NCBI GenBank assembly: GCA_016868305.1
Contig: VGHK01000005.1
Location: forward strand, 1-64,000
DNA length: 64,000 bases
Origin: Betaproteobacteria bacterium
Lineage (GTDB): Bacteria; Pseudomonadota; Gammaproteobacteria; Burkholderiales; Burkholderiaceae_A
Reading direction: 5' to 3'
Below the pieces are notes generated by a model. The model was not told the origin of the DNA and ran no database searches. It saw nothing but the letters and a program-made list of their open reading frames with translations. Both the position numbers and the translations under genes were made by a program. Shown here piece by piece: positions 1 to 12,056 of this stretch; the first letter of the stretch is position 1; the number at the start of each line of letters is the position of its first letter.

Positions 1-1
1 G

Positions 2-1114
2 CTAAAAGGCTACAGCCACTTTGGCCCTGGGCAAGTCGGTTCGAATCTCATCAATGCACTCGGTGGTCCTCTTGAGGCAGGTGAATACAGTGTCTGGATT
101 CAGCAAATAGGAGCAAAAACGGACTATAGCTTTTCGTTACAGACAGTGCCTGCGCCTGTGCCGACCCCGGTGCTCAATCCCAGCTACAGCTTGAGTGCTT
201 TTGCTAGCTCTGTAAACGAAGGCTCCACTGCGTCGTTCACTTTGAGTACCTCTAATGTTGCCGCAGGCACTGCCCTTTCCTACGTAATCTCCGGGGTTCA
301 GGCGGCAGACATTGTGGGGGGGCAGCTAACCGGGTCGGTGAATGTGGGTAGCAACGGACAGGCAACGATCTCAATTCCCATCGCTGCAGACAACCTCACC
401 GAGGGGCCCGAGACCATGACGGTAACGGTGCGTTCCCCCCAGGGCGCGGATGTTGCCTCAGCGAATGTCACGATTAACGATACATCTCGATCGCAGCCTA
501 TCTCGAACAGCAGAGAGTTCATAGCAGGCGTCGGTGACGAGATTTTTCAAGGCGCCACGGATCAACTGGACATCGTAAGAGTTACTGGGAGCTTCCGAGA
601 CTTTCAAATTCAGAAGACTGGGGCAACCACTGTTGTAACGGACCGAGTTGGGAGTAATGGGAGAGACACACTCGTAAACATCGAGCGAATCAAGTTCTCT
701 GATAAAGCTGTAGCTTTGGATACTGAGGCCGTCGGTGGCCAGGCCTACCGGGTATACAAGGCAGCCTTTAACCGAGAGCCCGACCAGGGTGGGCTTGGGT
801 ATTGGATCGCCCAGATGGATTCGGGCATGACATTAATAGAGGCCGCTGCCCGGTTTATCGACTCCAACGAGTTTCGGGCGATGTACGGAACCTCTCCCAC
901 GGATGAGCAGTACCTAACCAAGGTGTATCAAAACGTATTAGGAAGAGACCCAGAGCCCGCTGGCTACAACTGGTGGCTAAACGAGATACGAACCAACCCA
1001 GAGAAGACGCGAGCCAAGGTGCTGGCAGACTTCTCGGAGTCGGTAGAGAACAATGCAGGAACCGCGCAATTGGTGGGTCAGGGTATTATCTATGAGCCTT
1101 GGGTGGGGTCATAG
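2..1114 (+). CDS. C-terminal part of a DUF4214 domain-containing, RTX/T1SS-substrate-like secreted protein (5' end off the window)
   Basis: The frame is open to the window edge upstream of the listed ATG (LKGYSHFGPGQVGSNLINALGG...). Calx-beta/cadherin-like segment, then a 'DIVRVTGSFRDFQI...DRVGSNGRDTLVNIERIKFSD' motif and a DUF4214-like 'VYKAAFNREPDQGGLGYWIAQM...VYQNVLGRDPEPAGYNWWL' repeat pair. Confidence 0.8.
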   Translation, partial: LKGYSHFGPGQVGSNLINALGGPLEAGEYSVWIQQIGAKTDYSFSLQTVPAPVPTPVLNPSYSLSAFASSVNEGSTASFTLSTSNVAAGTALSYVISGVQAADIVGGQLTGSVNVGSNGQATISIPIAADNLTEGPETMTVTVRSPQGADVASANVTINDTSRSQPISNSREFIAGVGDEIFQGATDQLDIVRVTGSFRDFQIQKTGATTVVTDRVGSNGRDTLVNIERIKFSDKAVALDTEAVGGQAYRVYKAAFNREPDQGGLGYWIAQMDSGMTLIEAAARFIDSNEFRAMYGTSPTDEQYLTKVYQNVLGRDPEPAGYNWWLNEIRTNPEKTRAKVLADFSESVENNAGTAQLVGQGIIYEPWVGS

Positions 1115-1151
1115 GCAAGGAAGTCCAGTCGGGGTGGGCATTCGACTTAAC

Positions 1152-1185
1152 TTGGAATTACGGAAAGATAAATTGGAATTACGGA
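1152..1185. repeat. 13-nt direct repeat TTGGAATTACGGA, two copies 21 nt apart
   Basis: Read directly: 1152-1164 and 1173-1185, between two convergent genes. Confidence 0.8.
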
Positions 1186-1521
1186 TCACTGCTCGCGGGC
1201 GTGATTGATGGTGTAGCGTGGAATTTCTACCTCAAGGTCTTGGGCGCCCACCGCAACCTGGCAGCTTAGCCGTGACTGCGACGAGAGGCCCCAGGCACGA
1301 TCCAGTAAATCGTCTTCGTCTTCGTCCGAGGGCGTAAGCGAATCAAACCCCTTGCGAATAATCACATGGCAGGTGGTGCAGGCCCGAGACATCTCGCAGG
1401 CATGTTCAATCTCCACGCCATTAGCGAGCAGGCTGCGGCACAGGTTCGCACCCTCGGGCAGCACAAACTCGGTGCCCCGCGGGCAGAGTTCGACATGCGG
1501 AAGCACACGAATCTTTGGCAT
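1186..1521 (-). CDS. fdx: ISC-system 2Fe-2S ferredoxin
   Basis: CEMSRACTTCHV cysteine motif plus distal C; last gene of the isc operon. Confidence 0.95.
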   Translation of the reverse strand: MPKIRVLPHVELCPRGTEFVLPEGANLCRSLLANGVEIEHACEMSRACTTCHVIIRKGFDSLTPSDEDEDDLLDRAWGLSSQSRLSCQVAVGAQDLEVEIPRYTINHAREQ

Positions 1522-3413
1522 CAGCGCGGACTATGCAGATCGTGAACCGACTGACCAGTTAATGCCTGTGCAATGGCGCGGTTCATGCGCAATGCGGCAA
1601 AGGGCTCTGATAGACGATTAAGGGTCTCGGCCGCAGAACGCAGACTGGCCAGATCGGAGGCCCCGCAATGCACCCGACAGTTGTCGATCGCCTGAGACAG
1701 AGCACGCCGTTCTTCTTCGTGCAAAAGATCCCCATCGGATGCCAGCGCTGCACTCACCGCACGCAATAACTGTTCGGCATCGACCTGCGCCTCCGCAAGG
1801 GCCCGCGCATCTTTATCCTCCTGGGCAGAGGCAAAAGCCTCTTGCAGCATCCGGGCCACTTCAGCGTCGCTTAATCCATACGAGGGCCGAACCTCAATCG
1901 ACGCCGAGACACCTGCGGACTGCTCCTGCGCCGTCACCGACAACAGCCCATCGGCATCCACTTGAAAGCTCACCCGAATGCGGGCCGCACCCGCAGTCAT
2001 GGGAGGAATGCCCTTGAGGTCAAACTTGGCCAGAGACCGGCACTGCGAGACCATCTCACGCTCACCCTGCACGACATGAATCGACAGCCCTGTCTGGCCG
2101 TCTTGAAAGGTGGTGAACTCCTGGGCGCGGGCCACGGGAATCGGGCTGTTACGGGGAATAATGCGCTCGACCAGCCCCCCCATGGTTTCAAGGCCGAGGC
2201 TTAGCGGCAAGACATCGAGCAGGAGCCAGTCGTCGCCCTCTGCCCGATTACCCGCCAACAGATTGGCCTGCAGGGCTGCCCCAATCGCAACCACCTCATC
2301 GGGATTGATATTGGCCTTCGGCATCTGACCATAAAAAGCCTCCACCGCATGCTGCACATTGCGCAGACGCGTGGAGCCCCCGACCAAGACCACCCCCTGA
2401 ATATCAGCAACCGAAAGGCCGGCATCAGACAATGCCTGGCGACAGGCGGCAAGGGTTCTATCCACCAGGCCTTGCGAAATCTCTGCAAACCGTGCACGGG
2501 TCATGGTCACGGTTCTGGTTGGACTGCCTGCGGTTGCCCAGTGTCCTTCAATAGGCGTCTGATCCGTTGGGCAAGAGGAAAGCGATTCTTTCACCGAGCG
2601 CGCGAGCCTGAGCAGGCCCTGCCAGGCATCACTTGCAAGTGAAGACCGCGAGACCGCCCATTGACCAAGCCAGTCTTCGGCAAGCACAGCATCAAAGTCG
2701 TCCCCGCCGAGTTCTGGGTCTCCACCCGTGGCAACGACTTCGAATACACCACGGGTGAGCCTGAGAATGGAAATATCAAAAGTACCGCCACCCAGGTCAT
2801 AGATGGCATAGACGCCCTCTGCTCCCGACTCCAGGCCATAGGCCAAGGCCGCTGCCGTAGGCTCGTTGATCAGCCGCAGTACCGACAGCCCCGCCAACTG
2901 GGCTGCGTCTTTGGTCGCCTGACGCTGGGCATCATCAAAATAAGCAGGCACGGTAATCACCGCGCCCACGAGACTATCTCCAAGGGTTTGCTCTGCCTGA
3001 AGACGCAGCCGGCGCAGAATTTCGGCAGAGACCTCTACCGGAGACACAGGACCGGCGGCGGTGACGAAACGGACCATGCCCTGACCCTGGGTATCCAAGG
3101 TATAAGGCACACGCAGGCGTTGGGCGTCTGCCAGGCCACGGCCCATGAGGCGCTTGACCGAGACTATGGTGTTGGCCGGATCGCGACTAGCCTGATCAAG
3201 AGCGGCATCACCCAACAGGTCGGCACCAGCGGAGCTGTAGTGCACCACCGAAGGCAGTAGCCGGCGGCCCTGGGCATCGGGCAGAATTTCAGCAACCCCC
3301 GAGCGCACCGCGGCAACCAAGGAATGCGTAGTGCCAAGGTCAATACCCACCGCATGGCGACGCTCATGGGGAAGTGTGGACTGTCCCGGCTCCGCAATCT
3401 GCAACAGGGCCAT
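1521..3413 (-). CDS. hscA: Fe-S assembly chaperone HscA (Hsp70 family)
   Basis: [41 protein letters not shown]; position in isc operon. Confidence 0.96.
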   Translation of the reverse strand: MALLQIAEPGQSTLPHERRHAVGIDLGTTHSLVAAVRSGVAEILPDAQGRRLLPSVVHYSSAGADLLGDAALDQASRDPANTIVSVKRLMGRGLADAQRLRVPYTLDTQGQGMVRFVTAAGPVSPVEVSAEILRRLRLQAEQTLGDSLVGAVITVPAYFDDAQRQATKDAAQLAGLSVLRLINEPTAAALAYGLESGAEGVYAIYDLGGGTFDISILRLTRGVFEVVATGGDPELGGDDFDAVLAEDWLGQWAVSRSSLASDAWQGLLRLARSVKESLSSCPTDQTPIEGHWATAGSPTRTVTMTRARFAEISQGLVDRTLAACRQALSDAGLSVADIQGVVLVGGSTRLRNVQHAVEAFYGQMPKANINPDEVVAIGAALQANLLAGNRAEGDDWLLLDVLPLSLGLETMGGLVERIIPRNSPIPVARAQEFTTFQDGQTGLSIHVVQGEREMVSQCRSLAKFDLKGIPPMTAGAARIRVSFQVDADGLLSVTAQEQSAGVSASIEVRPSYGLSDAEVARMLQEAFASAQEDKDARALAEAQVDAEQLLRAVSAALASDGDLLHEEERRALSQAIDNCRVHCGASDLASLRSAAETLNRLSEPFAALRMNRAIAQALTGQSVHDLHSPR

Positions 3414-3454
3414 TAGCTATCCTCCATGAGATAGCCTCCGTTGGGCAGACTGCA

Positions 3455-4063
3455 TCAGGCAGCCTCCGCCTGAAGCTTCTTGACAAACATTAAGGCCCTG
3501 ATCTGCTCCGCAGCCAGACGACAAAGATCTCGATCGGGTAGGACATCGCCGGACTGCGCCGCGGAGTCTGCGCCATGGGACTGCGCGAGCACTGGGTCTA
3601 GCAGTGAGGTTAACCGATCTATGCCCTGCGACATCTGCTGTGAACACTGCGCGCGCAAGGCCGATAGGGCCGCCTCCCGTGCTGGCGACTGAGGGAGGTC
3701 GTGAATCTCGGAAAGCTCTTCACGCAGGCGCATCTGTACCTCCAAAAAGTCCTCAGGCATCCGGGTATTCGAATGCGCATCCACCGAAACACCGGCAAGG
3801 CCGCAGAGATATTCCGCGCGCCGTAGGGGGTCTTTTAACACCGCGTAGGCCTCGTTGATCAGTGTGGACCACTGCAGGGCAAGCCTCTTTTGCGCGTCAT
3901 CGGCGCAGGCAAAGCGATCGGGGTGCACGGTGCGCTGCATCCGCTTCCAGCCCGCCTCTAGGCCGGCACTATCGACACTAAAGGAAACAGGCAGGCCAAA
4001 CAGTACAAAGTAATTCTTCTGAGCCAAGCCCTCGGGCTGAGACTCAGACCTGGAAAGATTCAC
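3455..4063 (-). CDS. hscB: Fe-S assembly co-chaperone HscB
   Basis: J-domain with HPD (RTVHPDRF) and HscB-type C-terminal domain; between iscA and hscA. Confidence 0.93.
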   Translation of the reverse strand: MNLSRSESQPEGLAQKNYFVLFGLPVSFSVDSAGLEAGWKRMQRTVHPDRFACADDAQKRLALQWSTLINEAYAVLKDPLRRAEYLCGLAGVSVDAHSNTRMPEDFLEVQMRLREELSEIHDLPQSPAREAALSALRAQCSQQMSQGIDRLTSLLDPVLAQSHGADSAAQSGDVLPDRDLCRLAAEQIRALMFVKKLQAEAA

Positions 4064-4367
4064 CGCAACCGCACTCGCTTTTCACATTGGGGTTATTGAA
4101 CTTGAACCCCTCGTTGAGTCCTTCACGAGCGAAGTCGAGCTCGGTGCCATCAATGTAGGGCAGGCTCTTGGGGTCGACAAACACCCGTACGCCGCGACTC
4201 TCGAACCGAAGATCTTCATGGGCCACCTGATCAACAAACTCAAGCTTATAGGCCAGGCCAGAGCAGCCGGTGGTGCGCACCCCAAGACGAATGCCTTCGC
4301 CCTTGCCGCGCTTTTCCAAAAACCGCGCTACGTGCTGGGCGGCCGCCTCAGTCAACGAGATCGACAT
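4044..4367 (-). CDS. iscA: Iron-sulfur assembly protein IscA
   Basis: [13 protein letters not shown]... [11 protein letters not shown] ... CGCGESF; start placed at internal ATG (4367). Confidence 0.94.
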   Translation of the reverse strand: MSISLTEAAAQHVARFLEKRGKGEGIRLGVRTTGCSGLAYKLEFVDQVAHEDLRFESRGVRVFVDPKSLPYIDGTELDFAREGLNEGFKFNNPNVKSECGCGESFQV

Positions 4368-4740
4368 GCTTCTTCCTGTAGTCTTCGACTGCCGCCTTAA
4401 TGGCATCTTCGGCAAGAATAGAGCAATGAATCTTCACTGGAGGCAAAGACAACTCCGAGGCTATCTGGGTATTTTTAATGGTCATCGCCTCATCGAGCGA
4501 CTTGCCCTTCACCCATTCGGTAACCAACGAGGAGGACGCAATGGCAGACCCGCAGCCGTAGGTTTTAAAGCGGGCATCTTCGATAATGCCCTGGTCGTTC
4601 ACCTTGATCTGAAGTTTCATCACATCACCGCAGGCAGGGGCACCCACCATGCCAGTGCCCACGCTCGGGTCGTTCTTGTCAAGCGCCCCCACATTGCGGG
4701 GGTTTTCATAGTGGTCGATTACTTTGTCGCTGTATGCCAT
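4348..4740 (-). CDS. iscU: Fe-S scaffold protein IscU
   Basis: [18 protein letters not shown]...; [29 protein letters not shown]. Confidence 0.97.
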   Translation of the reverse strand: MAYSDKVIDHYENPRNVGALDKNDPSVGTGMVGAPACGDVMKLQIKVNDQGIIEDARFKTYGCGSAIASSSLVTEWVKGKSLDEAMTIKNTQIASELSLPPVKIHCSILAEDAIKAAVEDYRKKHVDLVD

Positions 4741-4828
4741 TGTGTGTTTCCTCTAACAGATAAAACGCAGTGCAGAATGTGACTCAGATAGCGGTGAACG
4801 AAATAAGAGGAATGAGAAAAACCAAGCC

Positions 4829-6043
4829 TTAATGGGCAGCCCATTGAATGCTGTTGAGGTCAACGCCTTCTTGCACCATTTCCCACAGCGGCGACATCTC
4901 GCGCAGCTTGGCAACTTTTTCCTTTAACAACGAAACCGCAAAATCAATGTCCGCCTCGGAGGTAAACCGCCCCACCGAAAAGCGAATTGACGAATGGGCA
5001 AGCTCGTCGCTGCGGCCAAGCGCACGCAAGACATAAGAGGGCTCTAGGCTAGCGCTGGTGCAGGCTGAGCCTGAAGAGACCGCAATATCTTTGACCGCCA
5101 TCAGCAACGACTCCCCTTCTACATAATTAAAGCTGACATTGAGGTTATGGGGTACGCGATGGTCAAGGTCGCCATTGAGGTAGACCGCCTCAATTTGAGA
5201 CAAGCCATTCCAGAGTCGGTCGCGGAGCATGCGAATGCGCTCGTTTTCGGTGGCCATCTCGGCCTGGGCAATCTCGAACGCGGCGCCCATGCCTACGATT
5301 TGGTGGGTAGGCAACGTACCCGAACGCATGCCACGCTCATGGCCCCCGCCATGAATCAAGGGCTCTAGCCGTACCCGGGGCTTTCTGCGCACAAACAAAG
5401 CACCCACGCCCTTAGGGCCATAGGTTTTATGGGCACAGAATGACATGAGGTCAACCTTCAGAGACTGAAGGTCGATAATCACCTTGCCGGTGGCCTGGGC
5501 ACTATCCACGTGAAACACAATACCCCGCGCGCGGCAGAGTTCACCAATCGCGGCAATATCCTGAATCACACCAATCTCGTTATTCACATACATTACCGAC
5601 ACCAGAATGGTGTCTGGCCGAAGACTGGCCTCGAAGGCCTTGAGGTCGAGAAGGCCGCTGGGTAAAACATCAAGATAGGTAACCTCGAATCCTTCGCGCT
5701 CAAGTTCGCGGCAGGTATCCAGCGTTGCCTTGTGCTCGGTCTTCACGGTAATAATGTGACGACCCTTGTCTTTATAAAAGTGCGCTGCACCCTTAAGCGC
5801 CAGGTTAATCGACTCGGTGGCGCCAGAGGTCCAGACCAGCTCTTTTGCGTCGCAGTGCACCAGTCGTGCCACCTGCCCCCGCGCATGCTCCACTGCCTCT
5901 TCGGCCTTCCAGCCAAAGGCATGGCTTCGCGAGGCAGGATTACCAAAATCCTGTCGCAGAAACGGCAACATGGCGTTGAGCACCCGCTCATCTACGGGCG
6001 TTGTGGCCGAATAATCGAGGTATATCGGAGTATTCATAGCCAC
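4829..6043 (-). CDS. iscS: Cysteine desulfurase IscS
   Basis: [57 protein letters not shown]. Confidence 0.97.
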   Translation of the reverse strand: MAMNTPIYLDYSATTPVDERVLNAMLPFLRQDFGNPASRSHAFGWKAEEAVEHARGQVARLVHCDAKELVWTSGATESINLALKGAAHFYKDKGRHIITVKTEHKATLDTCRELEREGFEVTYLDVLPSGLLDLKAFEASLRPDTILVSVMYVNNEIGVIQDIAAIGELCRARGIVFHVDSAQATGKVIIDLQSLKVDLMSFCAHKTYGPKGVGALFVRRKPRVRLEPLIHGGGHERGMRSGTLPTHQIVGMGAAFEIAQAEMATENERIRMLRDRLWNGLSQIEAVYLNGDLDHRVPHNLNVSFNYVEGESLLMAVKDIAVSSGSACTSASLEPSYVLRALGRSDELAHSSIRFSVGRFTSEADIDFAVSLLKEKVAKLREMSPLWEMVQEGVDLNSIQWAAH

Positions 6044-6048
6044 CCGCT

Positions 6049-6567
6049 CTAACGGCTTACCACGGCACTGGTTATAGGATCTGCCACCACAGGCCGACGT
6101 TCACGGTCTTCGTGGAAGACCACCTGGCGCGTGACAGGCGCGTCAGCGCCGGGGCGCTGCTTTTGGCGCTGCTCGTCTACGAGGTCTTGTAGCGACACCG
6201 AATCGAGAAAATCAACCATATGGCGATTAAGGCTGGCCCAGAGTTCGTGGGTCATACAGACCTGATCATCAAGACAGTTCTGCTTGCCCCCACACTGGGT
6301 GGCATCGAGAGGCTCGTCGACCGCGTAAATGATGTCCGCCACGGTGATGTCGCGGCCTGCGCGGGCAAGGCGATAACCGCCGCCGGGGCCCCGCATCGAC
6401 TCAACGAGTTCGTGCCGGCGCAGCCGACCGAACAACTGCTCAAGATACGAGAGGGAGATCTTCTGACGCTGGCTAATCGCCGATAAGGTAACCGGCCCCT
6501 TATCCTGCCGCAGCCCCAGATCAATCATCGCGGTTACCGCAAAACGACCCTTTGTTGTGAGACGCAT
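6049..6567 (-). CDS. iscR: Fe-S cluster assembly regulator IscR (Rrf2 family)
   Basis: [17 protein letters not shown]..., C-x5-C-x5-C motif ([13 protein letters not shown]); heads isc operon. Confidence 0.95.
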   Translation of the reverse strand: MRLTTKGRFAVTAMIDLGLRQDKGPVTLSAISQRQKISLSYLEQLFGRLRRHELVESMRGPGGGYRLARAGRDITVADIIYAVDEPLDATQCGGKQNCLDDQVCMTHELWASLNRHMVDFLDSVSLQDLVDEQRQKQRPGADAPVTRQVVFHEDRERRPVVADPITSAVVSR

Positions 6568-6641
6568 ACGACCTCCTGTGCACTATTTGCCCGAGAACCC
6601 CCACCAGCAAACCAGCGGGGGAAGGCTCCCTGATGTCGGTT

Positions 6642-6666
6642 AATTCCGACTAATTTACTTGGTAGT
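6642..6666. promoter_or_regulatory. Candidate IscR box 1 (distal)
   Basis: AATTCCGACTAATTTACTTGGTAGT; resembles type-1 IscR sites (YYGAC-AT-rich-ACTYRR). Upstream of iscR. Confidence 0.6.
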
Positions 6667-6672
6667 TTACGG

Positions 6673-6695
6673 AAGTTGAGCGAATTACTCAACTA
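6673..6695. promoter_or_regulatory. Candidate IscR box 2
   Basis: AAGTTGAGCGAATTACTCAACTA with perfect 7-bp arms (AGTTGAG/CTCAACT), 30 bp from box 1. Confidence 0.6.
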
Positions 6696-6761
6696 CTGGG
6701 GGCATTGCCCCTGCAAACCCTAGGTCTTCAGTGCACAGGCTTCAGAAACTCACATCTCACA

Positions 6762-7316
6762 TTAGGCAGCAGCCACCATACTCGCCCGGCGCCGCACCAC
6801 CTCCATCAGGCCATTACAGGCGTCTTCAATGTAGTCTAAGGCCTGCTCGAAACCCTGGTTTCCGCCGTGATAGGGATCGCTAATTGTGGCAGCCTCAAAC
6901 TCAGTCGCAAACCGCATTAAGAGCTGCAGCTTGTGCTGTAACCCTCTTGGGGAGGAGCGTTGCAACAACGCCAGGTTATCCCAGTCCATGGTGAGGATGT
7001 AGTCATACTCGCTGAAGTCGGCAAGTTCTACCTTGCGGGCCACGTGCTCGGTGAGGTCGTAGCCCCGTTTCTGCGCGGCGGCAACCGCCCTTGGATCGGC
7101 GGGCTCTCCGGCGTGAAAGCCATGCGTACCCGCAGAGTCGGACACCACCAGATCAGACAGCCCAGCTGCCTTGACCATCGAGTCAAAGACGCCCTTAGCC
7201 ATGGGAGAGCGGCAGATATTGCCCATGCAGACAAACAAGACCCGGGTTTTGACACCTACGGGCTTTAATGGCTTGGCGGAAGGAGTGTCTATTCTTTTAT
7301 TCTGGGTACGGCTCAT
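6762..7316 (-). CDS. Low-molecular-weight protein-tyrosine phosphatase
   Basis: CxGNxCRSP signature VCMGNICRSPMA and DPYHGG general-acid region. Confidence 0.92.
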   Translation of the reverse strand: MSRTQNKRIDTPSAKPLKPVGVKTRVLFVCMGNICRSPMAKGVFDSMVKAAGLSDLVVSDSAGTHGFHAGEPADPRAVAAAQKRGYDLTEHVARKVELADFSEYDYILTMDWDNLALLQRSSPRGLQHKLQLLMRFATEFEAATISDPYHGGNQGFEQALDYIEDACNGLMEVVRRRASMVAAA

Positions 7317-7349
7317 TTTCAAAAGTTCCTTTATACGAACGTTCAAAGG

Positions 7350-9443
7350 TTATGCGGCGCGGGCTTGTGGCCCTTGCACGCGGGAGGACAACGGTGCTTC
7401 TAAAACCTGGTCTTCAAGGCGGCCCGCCCCGAAGGCCTGAGCCTTGAGTCGCGAGAGTTCATCGCGGGCGGCCGCGGCCTTTTCGAACTCAAGATTGCGG
7501 GCATGCTCCAGCATGGCCTTTTCGAGGCGGGAGATTTCTTTGGCTAAGGCCTTCTCTGACATACCCTCAACCGACAGCGCCCCGGCCGCCGCAATTCCAG
7601 CCTGCCGGCGCTGCTGCTCTTTGTTACTTACCGCGCCGTCGATCAGCTCGCGAATGTCTTTTGCGACACCCCGTGGGGCGATGCCATGGGCCAGGTTAAA
7701 GGCCTTCTGACGGGCTCTACGGCGGTCGGTCTCATCAATGGCGCGGCGCATCGAGTCGGTGACCTGATCGGCATACAAAATTGCCTTGCCATTCAGATGC
7801 CGGGCCGCACGGCCTATGGTTTGAATAAGGCTACGCTCAGACCGCAGAAAACCTTCTTTGTCGGCATCAAGAATAGCGACCAGCGAAACCTCGGGCAGGT
7901 CGAGTCCTTCTCGTAGCAGGTTAATGCCCACCAGCACATCAAAACTGCCAAGCCGAAGATCGCGCAAAATCTCGACCCGCTCAACCGTGTCAATGTCCGA
8001 GTGCAGATAGCGCACCCGTACCCCGTTTTCGGCAAGGTAGTCGGTGAGCTGCTCGGCCATTTTCTTGGTAAGCGTGGTAACCAACACCCGCTCAGAGACG
8101 CCCACCCGCAGCCGAATTTCGGACAAAAGATCGTCCACCTGGGCCCGCGCGGGGCGCACCTCAATGTCGGGATCGGTGAGGCCCGTAGGACGTACCAACT
8201 GTTCGACGACAGCCCCCTGTGACTTTTCAAGCTCATAGGCCGCAGGCGTGGCCGAGACAAAGACTGCCTGTCGTAGTTTGGGCTCAAACTCATCGAACCG
8301 CAGCGGCCGGTTATCGAGCGCCGAGGGCAGTCGAAAGCCATATTCCACAAGCGTTTCTTTGCGCGACCGGTCGCCTCGATACATGCCTCCGAGCTGGCCC
8401 ACCATGACATGGCTTTCGTCAAGAAAAATCAAGGCATCGCTCGGCAGATAGTCGATGAGGGTGGGCGGCGGCTCACCGGCCGCAGCACCGGAGAGATGGC
8501 GCGAATAGTTTTCAATGCCTTTACAAAAACCCAGTTCTCCGAGCATCTCAAGGTCGAACCGGGTACGCTGCTCGAGCCGCTGGGCCTCAACAAGCTTGCC
8601 CTGCGAGACAAAAAACTGCACCCGATCGTGGAGCTCGGCCTTGATGGTTTCGATTGCCCGAAGCACCACCTCGCGGGGGGTGACATAGTGCGACGATGGG
8701 TAGACCACAAAACGCGTGATCTTCTGGCGAATGCGCCCTGTGAGCGGGTCGAACAAGTGCAACGACTCGATCTCGTCGTCAAAGAGCTCGACCCGCAGGG
8801 CGAGTTCCGCATGCTCAGAGGGGAATACGTCAATGGTGTCGCCGCGCACCCGAAACACGCCACGGGTGAATTCGAGGTCGTTACGCCGATACTGCATACG
8901 CACCAGCTGGGCAATAAGTTCTCGCTGGTTCATTTTGTCGCCAGAACGCATGGCGAGCACCATGGCATGGTAGTCGGCAGGGTTACCAATACCGTAGATG
9001 CAAGAGACGGTAGCAACAATAATGGTGTCTCGGCGTTCTAACAAAGACTTGGTGGCCGACAGCCGCATCTGCTCGATGTGCTCGTTAATCGCAGAGTCTT
9101 TCTCAATAAAGAGGTCTCTCTGCGGCACATAGGCCTCGGGCTGGTAATAGTCGTAGTACGAAACAAAGTACTCAACGGCATTACGCGGAAAGAAATCGCG
9201 CATCTCCGCATACAACTGCGCCGCCAGTGTTTTATTCGGGGCAAGCACCAAAGCAGGGCGTCCGAGCTGCGCAATGGTGTTGGCCATAGTGTAGGTCTTG
9301 CCTGAGCCCGTAACGCCCAAGAGCGTCTGAAAGGAAAGCCCATCTTGAACGCCCTGCACCAGCGCCGATATAGCCTGCGGCTGGTCGCCAGCAGGCGCAA
9401 AAGGGCTTACCAGGTGAAATGGGCTAAGTGTCTGAGCAGACAT
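7350..9443 (-). CDS. uvrB: Excinuclease ABC subunit B
   Basis: [45 protein letters not shown]-terminal UVR motif. Confidence 0.98.
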   Translation of the reverse strand: MSAQTLSPFHLVSPFAPAGDQPQAISALVQGVQDGLSFQTLLGVTGSGKTYTMANTIAQLGRPALVLAPNKTLAAQLYAEMRDFFPRNAVEYFVSYYDYYQPEAYVPQRDLFIEKDSAINEHIEQMRLSATKSLLERRDTIIVATVSCIYGIGNPADYHAMVLAMRSGDKMNQRELIAQLVRMQYRRNDLEFTRGVFRVRGDTIDVFPSEHAELALRVELFDDEIESLHLFDPLTGRIRQKITRFVVYPSSHYVTPREVVLRAIETIKAELHDRVQFFVSQGKLVEAQRLEQRTRFDLEMLGELGFCKGIENYSRHLSGAAAGEPPPTLIDYLPSDALIFLDESHVMVGQLGGMYRGDRSRKETLVEYGFRLPSALDNRPLRFDEFEPKLRQAVFVSATPAAYELEKSQGAVVEQLVRPTGLTDPDIEVRPARAQVDDLLSEIRLRVGVSERVLVTTLTKKMAEQLTDYLAENGVRVRYLHSDIDTVERVEILRDLRLGSFDVLVGINLLREGLDLPEVSLVAILDADKEGFLRSERSLIQTIGRAARHLNGKAILYADQVTDSMRRAIDETDRRRARQKAFNLAHGIAPRGVAKDIRELIDGAVSNKEQQRRQAGIAAAGALSVEGMSEKALAKEISRLEKAMLEHARNLEFEKAAAARDELSRLKAQAFGAGRLEDQVLEAPLSSRVQGPQARAA

Positions 9444-9570
9444 GGTAAAGTGAGTGTTCGTGTTTCAAAGAGCGCTAATAGGAATCAACCGCATATTGTG
9501 GCGAGGCCTAGGCCAAATTTCCAATCCTTTTTTTCATTCCAACCTATTGACTTTAGGTCTTAATCCGCCT

Positions 9571-10788
9571 ATGAACGCCCCGCATCCCTCTTTATTCGCC
9601 CAGGTAGACCTTGCTCCGCGCGACCCCATTCTTGGCCTTAACGAGGCTTTTGCCACCGATACCCGGGCCGACAAGGTTAACCTTGGCGTTGGAGTGTATT
9701 ACGACGAAAACGGCAAATTACCGCTACTTAAGTGCATAAAGGCCGCTGAAGAAGAAAGAACCGCCCAATCACTCGCCAAGGGCTACCAGCCCATAGAGGG
9801 TGCCGCGGCCTACAACAAGGCCGTGCAGCAGATGATCTTTGGTGCTGGCCATCCCCTTCTGGCCCAAGACAGGGTAGTTACTATCGAGGCCCTTGGCGGC
9901 ACCGGTGCTCTCAAAGTGGGGGCTGACTACCTTAGGCAGCTTCTCCCCCATGCGGCCGTTGCAATCAGCGATCCGAGCTGGGAAAACCACCGGGCACTCT
10001 TTGAGGCCGCCGGTTTTGCGGTGCACAACTATAGGTACTACGACCCTTCCTCCCGAGGCGTGGACTTTGCCGGCATGATCGCAAGCCTCAAGGCCCTGCC
10101 AGCCCAGACCATCGTGGTGCTGCATGCCTGCTGTCACAACCCCACTGGGGCCGACCTTACTGACAGCCAATGGAACGAGGTGGTGTCTGTCTGTGCTACC
10201 CGTAACCTGGTTCCCTTTCTCGACATGGCCTACCAGGGGTTCGGCCACGGCCTGCACGAAGATGCCGCTGCGCTGCGCAAGTTCGCCGAGGCAGGCCTGA
10301 GCTTTTTTGTCTCGAGTTCTTTTTCGAAGTCGTTCTCGCTCTATGGCGAGCGGGTAGGCGCCTTATCCATCGTCACTGGCAGCGCAGAAGAGTCCAAGCA
10401 CCTGCTAAGCCAGGTAAAACGGGTGATCCGCACCAATTATTCCAACCCGCCCACCCATGGTGGCGCCCTGGTAACCATGGTGCTGAACTCCACTGCGCTG
10501 AAGGCCCTATGGGAAGAGGAACTGGCCGCCATGCGTGACCGCATCCGCAGCATGCGTGAGGGCCTGGTGCAGGGCCTGAAAGACCAGGGTGTCCGGCAGG
10601 ACATGTCGTTTGTAACCCAGCAAAAAGGCATGTTCAGCTACTCTGGGCTCACCGAATCGCAGGTGACCCGACTGCGTGAAGACCATGGGGTCTACGCCGT
10701 GGCAACCGGCCGCATTTGTATTGCCGCCCTAAACAGCAAAAACCTTCCCAAGGTGTGTCAGGCCATTGCCAGCGTGATAGCTAAATAA
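9571..10788 (+). CDS. tyrB: Aromatic amino acid / aspartate aminotransferase (class I PLP)
   Basis: LAPRDPILGLNEAFATDTRADKVNLGVGVYYDENGK; SSSFSKSFSLYGERVGAL PLP-Lys region. Start placed at 9571. Confidence 0.88.
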   Translation: MNAPHPSLFAQVDLAPRDPILGLNEAFATDTRADKVNLGVGVYYDENGKLPLLKCIKAAEEERTAQSLAKGYQPIEGAAAYNKAVQQMIFGAGHPLLAQDRVVTIEALGGTGALKVGADYLRQLLPHAAVAISDPSWENHRALFEAAGFAVHNYRYYDPSSRGVDFAGMIASLKALPAQTIVVLHACCHNPTGADLTDSQWNEVVSVCATRNLVPFLDMAYQGFGHGLHEDAAALRKFAEAGLSFFVSSSFSKSFSLYGERVGALSIVTGSAEESKHLLSQVKRVIRTNYSNPPTHGGALVTMVLNSTALKALWEEELAAMRDRIRSMREGLVQGLKDQGVRQDMSFVTQQKGMFSYSGLTESQVTRLREDHGVYAVATGRICIAALNSKNLPKVCQAIASVIAK

Positions 10789-10871
10789 GGCCGGGCAGGT
10801 ATCCAAACAATCCGCGATTGGTTTAGTCTTTCAGCATCAGAAAATCCAGCAACCAAGGAAAGGGTGTCGCC

Positions 10872-12056
10872 ATGCTCAAGCCGCAGACAAAGTTTATGTG
10901 GGAAGACCCGCTGCTCCTGTCGGACCAGCTTACCGATGAAGAGCGGATGATCCGGCAGGCCGCCCGTGAGTACTGCCAGGACAAGCTCGCGCCTCGGGTG
11001 CTTGCGGCCTTTCGGCATGAAAAGGTCGAGCCCGAGATCTTCCCCGAGATGGGCAGCCTGGGATTTCTCGGCCCCACCATCCCCACCGAATATGGCGGGG
11101 CCGGCGTGGGCGATGTTGCCTATGGCCTCATCGCGGCCGAGGTCGAGCGCGTGGACAGTGGCTACCGCAGCATGTTTAGCGTGCAGAGTTCTCTGGTCAT
11201 GCTGCCAATCTATGCCTTCGGCAACGAGGCCACACGGCAAAAGTTTCTGCCCGGCCTGGCCAAGGGAACGCTCATCGGCTGCTTTGGGCTTACCGAGCCC
11301 AACCATGGGTCTGACCCCGCCGGCATGACCACCCGCGCCAAGAAGGTCGATGGCGGATACAGCATCTCGGGGGGCAAAACCTGGATCTCCAATAGCCCCA
11401 TCGCCGATGTCTTTGTGGTCTGGGCCAAAGACGATGCCGGCGAGATCCGGGGCTTTGTGCTCGAAAAAGGCATGAAGGGCCTCTCCGCCCCTGCCATCCA
11501 TGGAAAGATCGGACTGCGCGCCTCCGTCACCGGCGAAATCGTGATGGACCAGGTGTTTGTTCCCGAAGAAAACGCCTTCCCGGATATTCGCGGGCTCAAA
11601 GGGCCGTTTACCTGCCTGAACTCCGCACGGTTTGGCATCGCCTGGGGCGCACTCGGCGCGGCCGAGTCTTGCTGGCACACGGCACGGCAGTATGTCATGG
11701 ACCGCCAACAGTTTGGCAGACCACTGGCAGCCAACCAGCTTATTCAAAAGAAGCTTGCCGACATGCAGACCGAGATCACCCTGGGCTACCAGGCGGCGTT
11801 ACGGCTGGGCCGCATGAAGGAAGAAGGTACTGCCTCGGTCGAGGCCACCTCGATTCTCAAGCGCAACAACTGCGGCAAGGCGCTTGACATCGCCCGCACC
11901 GCGCGCGACATGCTCGGGGGCAATGGCATCACCGATGAATTTGGGGTGATGCGACATATGGTGAACCTTGAAGTCGTCAACACCTACGAAGGCACCCACG
12001 ATATCCACGCGCTTATTCTTGGGCGTGCGCAGACTGGCATTCAGGCATTCTTTTAA
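10872..12056 (+). CDS. gcdH: Acyl-CoA dehydrogenase, glutaryl-CoA dehydrogenase type
   Basis: [70 protein letters not shown]; glutaryl-CoA DH-like C-terminus. Confidence 0.88.
   Translation: MLKPQTKFMWEDPLLLSDQLTDEERMIRQAAREYCQDKLAPRVLAAFRHEKVEPEIFPEMGSLGFLGPTIPTEYGGAGVGDVAYGLIAAEVERVDSGYRSMFSVQSSLVMLPIYAFGNEATRQKFLPGLAKGTLIGCFGLTEPNHGSDPAGMTTRAKKVDGGYSISGGKTWISNSPIADVFVVWAKDDAGEIRGFVLEKGMKGLSAPAIHGKIGLRASVTGEIVMDQVFVPEENAFPDIRGLKGPFTCLNSARFGIAWGALGAAESCWHTARQYVMDRQQFGRPLAANQLIQKKLADMQTEITLGYQAALRLGRMKEEGTASVEATSILKRNNCGKALDIARTARDMLGGNGITDEFGVMRHMVNLEVVNTYEGTHDIHALILGRAQTGIQAFF

Noticed and set aside
2661-3260. 199-aa plus-strand ORF inside hscA
   Set aside because: Antisense shadow of hscA; no domain.
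9429-9442. TGTCTGAGCAGACA palindrome at the uvrB start, considered as an SOS box
   Set aside because: Does not match LexA CTGT-N8-ACAG, and lies within the start of the coding region.
10758-11747. 329-aa minus-strand ORF
   Set aside because: Antisense to the well-supported acyl-CoA dehydrogenase; high-GC shadow ORF with no recognisable domain.
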